This document shows, one piece after another, positions 7,501 to 11,436 of a DNA stretch of 11,436 nt. Where the stretch lies: contig CALMGA010000380.1 in the NCBI GenBank assembly GCA_937863205.1, positions 1 through 11,436 of the forward strand, read 5' to 3'. The translations under genes and the position numbers were made by a program. The notes under the pieces are model-generated. The model did no database searches. It was not told the origin of the DNA and saw only the letters and a program-made list of their open reading frames with translations. Numbering within the stretch: position 1 is the stretch's first letter; the number at the start of each line of letters is the position of its first letter. The stretch is from an uncultured Beijerinckiaceae bacterium (GTDB taxonomy: Bacteria; Pseudomonadota; Alphaproteobacteria; Rhizobiales; Beijerinckiaceae).

Positions 7501-8658
7501 GAGCCGATCAAGCATGTCGCTGCCGCTCCAGGCGAGGTTGCTGGTGCAGGTTTCGCCAGCCTCCACCAGCGCCAGCCGGATCTCTTCGCCCTTGTGCCCC
7601 AGCGAGGAGGTGACGCGCTCGCCCGCCTCGTCCAGCGTCATCGACAGGCGCTCGGACACGCCGTCGAGGTCGCGGGACAGGCTCTGGTGGGCGCCGGTGA
7701 TGGCGCTGCGGACCTTTTCGGCATTGCTGACGATGGCCTCGCGTTCGGACGACAACTCTTCGATCAGCGAACGGACGCGGCGCTCGTTGTCGCCGAACGA
7801 GCGCTCGATGTTGGACACTTCCGAGCGGACCAGCGTTTCCAGCTCGCCGGCGCGGGCGAGGGCACGTTCGATGCCGTCGCCCATCGATGCGATCTCGCGG
7901 CGGATCGCCTGGCTGAGCGTCACCATCTGCTCGGTGGCGATGGCTTCCGGCTCGGCGAGCCGCGAAGCGACCTGCAGCATCGAGCGGGCGGTGATCCGCA
8001 CCTCCTGGGCGCGGCGCGTCAACGCCGCCGTCATGAAGAAGAACAGCAGCGGACCGACGATCGCCAGCAGCACCAGCGCGGTCTTGGGCTGAAGAAGGTC
8101 ACCGCCGATGAGGTTGGCCCGGTCGGTGTAGAGGTACAGGGCGCACACCGCGATCCACAGGACCGAAGCGACGCCGGCGACGATCGTGGGCGTGCGGCTC
8201 GGACGCGCCTGCAGCGCACGCAGGATGGCGCCCACGCTTTCCTTGTCGTCGTTGGCCGGGGCCGCCAGCGGTGCCGCCCGATCGGCGCGCAGATCGGACC
8301 CGCGCACTTCGGGCGCGCGGAGATCGGGCGCACGCGGCTCGGTGAGTTCGCCCAGCGGGTTGTCGGCTGCAGCGAGGCCCGGGCCGGGCCGGTCCGGGCG
8401 GGTGGCGAACAGCCCGGCGTCCCTGTCCGCCGACGGCAGGCGCGGCGCCGCGGGATCCCTGCGACGGGACGATGGCGGCGGCAGGGGCGCCCGCTCGGTC
8501 TCCGGCCGGTCGCCCGGCTGCGCTTGACTGGGCTCTCCCGCGCCACCGCGCGACGGCGCGGCTTCGCCCTCGATGTCGAGACCCGACAGGCTCAGCGCCT
8601 CCTCGATCGCCGACAAGGCGGCCGCGGCAGGGTCTTGCGCCTTGCTGGGTTTGGCCAT
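1540..8658 (-). CDS. Giant membrane-anchored apolipoprotein-like coiled-coil protein, GROWTH POLE RING (GPR)-like
   Basis: The product has 2372 residues from the chosen ATG 8658, which GAGGG precedes by 4 nt. An ATG 11 codons earlier (8691) lacks a convincing site. Domain order: a Pro/Arg/Asp-rich low-complexity N-terminus (1-140); two membrane segments, TIVAGVASVLWIAVCALYLY (about 158-177) and TALVLLAIVGPLLFFFMTAAL minus its last residues (about 193-213); a helical rod (about 220-2085) with 41 tandem 22-residue repeats at 544-1441; a Pro/Arg/Glu linker (about 2086-2268) containing GWLSDLLARASAEE; and a compact C-terminal module (2269-2372, DAWERYRRG, QTFEEVRRRY, DSGKVYTLLAHASGR). Apolipoprotein A1/A4/E-like repeats between a membrane anchor and a C-terminal module are known from Agrobacterium GPR, about 2100 residues, which forms a ring at the growing pole. 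I infer a membrane-tethered scaffold for pole or envelope organisation. Homology rests on architecture and remembered motifs, not a search. No enzyme motif is visible. The gene stands alone. Confidence 0.85.
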   Translation of the reverse strand: MAKPSKAQDPAAAALSAIEEALSLSGLDIEGEAAPSRGGAGEPSQAQPGDRPETERAPLPPPSSRRRDPAAPRLPSADRDAGLFATRPDRPGPGLAAADNPLGELTEPRAPDLRAPEVRGSDLRADRAAPLAAPANDDKESVGAILRALQARPSRTPTIVAGVASVLWIAVCALYLYTDRANLIGGDLLQPKTALVLLAIVGPLLFFFMTAALTRRAQEVRITARSMLQVASRLAEPEAIATEQMVTLSQAIRREIASMGDGIERALARAGELETLVRSEVSNIERSFGDNERRVRSLIEELSSEREAIVSNAEKVRSAITGAHQSLSRDLDGVSERLSMTLDEAGERVTSSLGHKGEEIRLALVEAGETCTSNLAWSGSDMLDRLKQTTEGVVEAISGRTGDLEGRIAAAGQEVVGDLGARVDDVVLRLDEAGRRIGDLIVTRGDHLTGQLTQTGDRIMERGDHLAGQLQETGNRLHEVVFTHGDALHANLDEVGTRVAGLIGERTQTARAAFESSCGSFAQLLDDSQAKAHARFEQHGMDLHNRFALTADEIAGSLQGQTEGLHERLTAAAEQTAAALGTHHEIIRERMAEVAAGTLAVMAGHADNLHERLGAANEALAAQHVDLHERLATTAEDLSAALIGHTDGVHERLAAVAAESTGALTAHAAAMTERFAATSQELTSSLLGHTEGVHEHLAAATAETTGALNAHAAAMHERLAATSDELTAALVGHADGLQERLAASAGDTVEALNSHATMMGERLAATSQEVTSSLVGQTEGLHQHLAAATSETTAALNAHAAAMRERLAATSDELTAALTDHAEGMHERLAASTGDTVEVLNSHATTMGERLAATSQELTGSLVGHTEELHEHLAAVTAETTAALNSHSATMSERFATTAQDLTGSLIGHTEGLHEHLTSAAANTTGALSAHAAAMHERLAATSDELTAALAGHTDGLEKRLATTTGLTINALNSHAATMGERIAATAATTTGALDTHATSLHERIAGTAQDLLVALAGQTDGLHEQLAATAGETTGALDNHSASLREHLAVTSQELTAALVSHTGDLQKRLAGTATATTGALNIHAATMREKLANTSQELTTALVDQTGGLREQLAATTAETTAALNTHAATMHERLAATATDAIDALAAHTDALQERIGGVADEALATFNGHTDAMHERLNALATETTAALSNHTVAMHERLVETTQQTVGALAEHTQGLHERLEATATDTIEALESHSGTIGDRLQAVSRDTVDGLGTHTGRLEALLRETSTVAVSALDRHATTLNEQLAARAGETIAALDAHRTVLQEQFGSASGEVVDAIGTHVRTMHERLAGASEETLTALDEHAHAMHERLNATAGQAMENLAGHIDGMNEQLAANADASAASLGQHAETLQRSFAGNTQQAIASLAEQVDSLNNRFAAIAGNSIEAIATHADRITETLSDRLAAFVEQGGEATESFGTHAERFNATLADRLGAIENTFAVQGNDVHDKLGLRLEEASAIVERQLLTLENRAIGRARDVADDLEALVARINDGLEARGREISEALAARTIEIAQTLSSGGREVTDSLDARTREVAEVFSARSTAIGEQLDGHVARLNERVVGPLSLITSALDEKGRALTVSLIDRASAIDGLLNEKLGAIETTLGERGRELNEGLAARSGELRTLFDREGNHLVDTLAERGKAVAAEMTSVGAIVTETIAQHGQQMVESLGERQAELSGALDRSAAGLKTVVETSVSGSVQSLIERQRSFTEAVKGSLDAAVHTLGESQAGLIGAVERTSQELSDTVNRSVSGAVQTLVHTNDVLRGELGNVIERLGASSAALQEMVGSANDNIVAFDRVVGARVGDLHGAVERMSGVVGRINEDAGRTLAGAGGLADRLAGHHRMLQETSDRLAANQNDVERRMGERQQALASLLDMVSTKHEQLDDAMTAFSRMIEDGFHKAETRAREIGAFLSEHTQSSTAMIEERFAAIRVNSGRERERTTAALHETYEQVAGELDGLFGQTTERFQAAAAEMRGLSRMIQEELAATREEVRRNATELPRETAEQAGVMRRVMADQIKALGELTSLVSRSGRSLDLAVPEGLAEGRAEPTAMPAALPPPRQPVVADLPAERSQERSLERPAPRPEPPREAAPVSAPSRREPTRPEDRRRDLSPEEIRRALRQDEEIRREPPRLEGRPDTDPQVRPESRLDEPAKPRRADPPGATPAAPPRAANGQAGGQNGWLSDLLARASAEEDVVPPAQGARVNGRSVESVEGISTDMARMVDAEAASDAWERYRRGDDAAFDSTIYVGRGRQTFEEVRRRYGSDGEFKTTVDRYVQEFERLLSQVQSDDANDDRMLRAYLGSDSGKVYTLLAHASGRLD
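4336..7029 (-). repeat. Array of 41 tandem 66-bp units encoding 22-residue apolipoprotein-like helices
   Basis: Residues 544-1441 of the giant protein divide without gaps into 41 units: 40 of exactly 22 residues and one (unit 4) of 18. The consensus is roughly HERLAATxxETTxALxxH followed by Txx(L/M). Position 4 is nearly always hydrophobic, usually Leu, and positions 15 and 22 are hydrophobic, as expected of amphipathic 11/22-residue helices. Position 18 is His in 35 of the 40 full units and Gln in the other five. Units 5-28 alternate between an ELTxxLxGHT(D/E)GL type and an ETTxALNxHAxxM type, giving a 44-residue higher-order repeat. The phase slips once, between units 20 and 21. Both flanks carry less regular helical repeats. 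Confidence 0.9.
5821..6540 (-). repeat. Near-identical 60-bp DNA copies inside the repeat array
   Basis: The 60 bases at 5821-5880, 6217-6276 and 6481-6540 are almost the same. By eye the second and third differ at 2 positions, the first and third at 4. The offsets are 396 and 264 bp, exactly 6 and 4 units of 66 bp. This is much closer than typical neighbouring units, so multi-unit blocks were probably duplicated or gene-converted recently. Such copies also make short-read assembly of the array unreliable. Confidence 0.75.
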
Positions 8659-8662
8659 GGTG

Positions 8663-8667
8663 CCCTC
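8663..8667 (-). promoter_or_regulatory. Ribosome binding site deciding the start of the giant gene
   Basis: On the minus strand GAGGG ends 4 nt before ATG 8658, whose product begins MAKPSKAQDP. The alternative ATG at 8691 has only GGTTGGCGG directly before it. I therefore start the protein at 8658, though the 11-residue longer form cannot be excluded. Confidence 0.5.
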
Positions 8668-8691
8668 GCTCACGATGCGACCCGCAGGCAT

Positions 8692-8871
8692 CCGCCAACC
8701 CGCGCGGCCGACATGTCATTCATTAACCAAACTACCCTACGCGTGGACGACTCCGAAAGGAACCGAGCGCACAGCCGCATCAACAAACGTCGTTAACGGA
8801 GCCGGCCCGATCAATTCACCCAAGGCACGCACCCGCCGCCCGCACACCGGGCGCGAGACGACCACCCCGCG
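8692..8871. promoter_or_regulatory. Divergent intergenic region between the giant gene and the HPt gene
   Basis: This 180-bp region must hold the promoters of two divergent genes. No pair of boxes near the sigma70 consensus stands out in either direction. It contains TTAACC (8723-8728), which equals a CtrA half-site, the palindrome GTTAAC (8792-8797) and one GACTC (8749-8753), which fits the GANTC methylation site of alphaproteobacterial CcrM. These are short words that can occur by chance, and no full TTAA-N7-TTAA site was found. Confidence 0.3.
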
Positions 8872-9228
8872 ATGACCCGGACCTGTTCGAACGAAAGCAT
8901 CGGGCGGGGCAGACCCGCCGTGGACTTGCCGTTCCTGGGCGAGCAGTGCTTCGGCGACGAGGCGCTGCAACGCGAACTTCTCCAGCTCTTCCTGATACAT
9001 ACCGATCGTCTGATCGCCAAGTTCCGCGACATGCGTCCCGGCGAACAGAACGAAACCGCGCATCGGCTGAAAGGCTCGTGCCAGGGCATCGGGGCGTGGG
9101 CGGCTGCCGACGCCGCGCAAGGGTTCCTGGAGGCGACCCCTCGCGAACGGGCCTGCGCCTTCAGCCGTCTTGCGGCGGCGCTCGCCGAGGCGGAGACGGC
9201 GATCCGGAACCACCTCGCATCATTCTGA
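8872..9228 (+). CDS. Standalone histidine phosphotransfer (HPt) domain protein
   Basis: The 118-residue protein is a single HPt four-helix domain. HPt proteins carry a phosphoryl group on one histidine between receiver domains of hybrid kinases and response regulators in the cytoplasm. The phosphorylation motif is AHRLKGSCQGIG, with His64 as the acceptor, Lys67 and Gly68 following it as in the family, and alpha-helical sequence on both sides (FGDEALQRELLQLFLIHT before, AAADAAQGFLEA after). The start is uncertain: only a distant GAGACG precedes ATG 8872, and GTG 8920 (Val17) just before the domain is possible. No kinase or receiver gene lies in the window, so the partners are unknown. It is divergent from the giant coiled-coil gene with 213 bp between starts, so shared regulation is possible but unproven. 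Confidence 0.85.
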   Translation: MTRTCSNESIGRGRPAVDLPFLGEQCFGDEALQRELLQLFLIHTDRLIAKFRDMRPGEQNETAHRLKGSCQGIGAWAAADAAQGFLEATPRERACAFSRLAAALAEAETAIRNHLASF

Positions 9229-9280
9229 CGCCTTCGCCGTCGCTTCTCTTGCCCGGCGGAACCCGTTAAGGCTAGGCCGC

Positions 9281-9304
9281 GCGGGCGGGAACCGCCCCGC
9301 GTTT
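9281..9304 (+). terminator. Weak candidate terminator hairpin after the HPt gene
   Basis: GCGGGCGG (9281-9288), loop GAA and CCGCCC-C-GC (9292-9300, one bulged C) form a very GC-rich stem followed by GTTT. It lies 53 bp after the HPt stop and 48 bp before the ferredoxin start. The T-run is only three bases, so this is tentative. GC-rich DNA gives such stems by chance. Confidence 0.3.
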
Positions 9305-9351
9305 GGCCGTCCCCTCCCCTGGCGGAGGCGCCTTTTCCGAAGGACTCGCTG

Positions 9352-10768
<1,417 letters not shown>

Positions 10769-10796
10769 AGCCTGAGTCGAGAGTTCGGTCGAGACT

Positions 10797-10826
10797 TGGC
10801 CGGACGCACGCTTGTGCGCCCGGCCA
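10797..10826. terminator. Hairpin between convergent reductase and DUF1236 genes
   Basis: TGGCCGGACGCAC (10797-10809), loop GCTT and GTGCGCCCGGCCA (10814-10826) form a 13-bp stem with one mismatch on the plus strand. On the minus-strand transcript that position is a G-U pair, so the stem is fully paired there. It begins 28 bp after the reductase stop and lies 6 bp beyond the DUF1236 stop. No T-tract follows on either strand, so bidirectional termination is inferred from position only. Confidence 0.5.
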
Positions 10827-10832
10827 GGAGCC

Positions 10833-11436
10833 TCAATCCTCGATAATGTAGACGATCTTGCGCGTCCGCGGTTGCAGGACCACGATACGATCGTTGACAA
10901 GGATGAAGTCGAAGCCGCGATATTGCGTGTAGTATTCGATGATCGTCGGCGGCAGCGGACGATAGCGGTAGGTTTCCGGGATCACCGTGCCGACGTTCAC
11001 GGCGAAGTCGACGTGGGAGATGTTCTCGTAGCCGCTGCCGCGGATGGTCGATCGGATCTTCGTGCGGTCCTCGGCCGTGACGGCGCGACCGCCTTCGCGA
11101 CCGCCACCGGCGGTGTCGCGGCCCTTTCCAACCGGCTCGCCGCCATGGGCCTGATCGCGGGCCTGATCGCGGGCCCCATCGCCGCGACCGTTCCGGTCGC
11201 CGGGCTTGGCATCCTCACGGCCGGCGATGCCACGCTCGTCGCCGCTACCCCGGCCAGCCTGCTGGGGTTTCTCGGCATCGGCGCCCTTTGCGGCGTTAGG
11301 GGCACCGCTTCCTTCGCCCGGCGAAGCGCCCTGCCTCGCGCCCTCGGGTCGCGATCCTTTCGCCGCGCCCCCGGCCGGACCGCTCTCCGGCCCGCGACCG
11401 CCTGCGGCGCCCGGTTCGCCACCTGCCGCCCCGCGC
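10833..11436 (-). CDS. DUF1236 domain protein with Gly/Ala-rich region (C-terminal part, N-terminus outside window)
   Basis: The frame is open from the right edge to TGA at 10833-10835, with 200 complete codons in the window. The first roughly 110 visible residues are low-complexity, rich in Gly, Ala, Arg, Glu and Asp, with a short ARDQARDQA duplication. The last roughly 85 residues match my knowledge of DUF1236, an uncharacterised domain common in alphaproteobacteria: TAEDRTKIRSTI, the VDFAVNVGTVIPETYRYRPL segment (minus its last residues), PPTIIEYYTQYRGF, and a terminal FILVNDRIVVLQPRTRKIVY followed by IIED. Members usually have a signal peptide and are thought to be periplasmic. Here the N-terminus lies outside, so export cannot be judged. 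No function is assigned. It converges with the reductase gene. Confidence 0.85.
   Translation of the reverse strand, partial: RGAAGGEPGAAGGRGPESGPAGGAAKGSRPEGARQGASPGEGSGAPNAAKGADAEKPQQAGRGSGDERGIAGREDAKPGDRNGRGDGARDQARDQAHGGEPVGKGRDTAGGGREGGRAVTAEDRTKIRSTIRGSGYENISHVDFAVNVGTVIPETYRYRPLPPTIIEYYTQYRGFDFILVNDRIVVLQPRTRKIVYIIED

Noticed and set aside
6130..8796. 888-codon plus-strand open frame
   Set aside because: It is antisense to the repeat array and N-terminal half of the same gene, with a periodic GGGGKA/RRRQ product caused by the opposite-strand repeat. There is no ribosome binding site or domain.
9249..9278. TTGCCC-18 nt-TAGGCC as a ferredoxin promoter
   Set aside because: Both boxes match poorly, the spacer is 18 nt, and there is nothing else to support it.
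10997..11422. Minus-strand frame with an internal start near the right edge
   Set aside because: A different minus-strand frame through the same bases stays open to the edge and ends in a recognisable DUF1236 domain. This one is Arg/Ala/Pro-rich without motifs.

Overview
The window looks like chromosomal DNA of a GC-rich alphaproteobacterium. The evidence is an RNase P RNA of the bacterial A type, a C-terminal DUF1236 domain, a FdVI-type [2Fe-2S] ferredoxin, a TrxR-like ferredoxin reductase, and a giant apolipoprotein-like coiled-coil protein with the architecture of the Agrobacterium GROWTH POLE RING protein. I cannot fix the order or genus. No mobile element, CRISPR array or tRNA is visible.

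Layout. Positions 1-513 (minus) carry an N-acetylmuramoyl-L-alanine amidase that breaks off in mid-domain and continues in frame into the motor domain of an FtsK-type DNA translocase, reading off the window edge just after Walker A. The switch lies on a (V/I)GIE(I/L)xN motif that both families share, so an assembly mis-join or homology-mediated fusion is likely. Upstream of it on the same strand is a small glycine-zipper lipoprotein (476-808) whose 3' end contains the amidase ribosome binding site. Divergent from these is rnpB (1043-1460, plus) with a recognisable promoter. It is followed by a perfect 14-bp hairpin.

The centre (1540-8658, minus) is one 2372-codon gene. It encodes a proline-rich N-terminus, two membrane segments, a long helical body with 41 tandem 22-residue apolipoprotein-like repeats (4336-7029), a charged Pro/Arg/Glu linker and a conserved-looking 104-residue C-terminal module. 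It is probably an inner-membrane-anchored scaffold of the cell pole or envelope.

On the right, a standalone histidine phosphotransfer (HPt) protein is transcribed divergently from the giant gene. A probable two-gene unit follows: a [2Fe-2S] ferredoxin and a ferredoxin-NADP+ reductase 31 bp apart, which together can pass electrons from NADPH to an unidentified acceptor. Convergent with it, and running off the right edge, is the C-terminal part of a DUF1236 protein (10833-11436, minus) with a Gly/Ala-rich low-complexity region.

The points most worth a second look are the amidase/FtsK chimera at the left edge and the giant repeat protein, with its 22/44/88-residue repeat hierarchy and a histidine at the same repeat position in 35 of 40 full units. 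I see no clear new multi-gene system. The giant protein is the best candidate for under-described biology.
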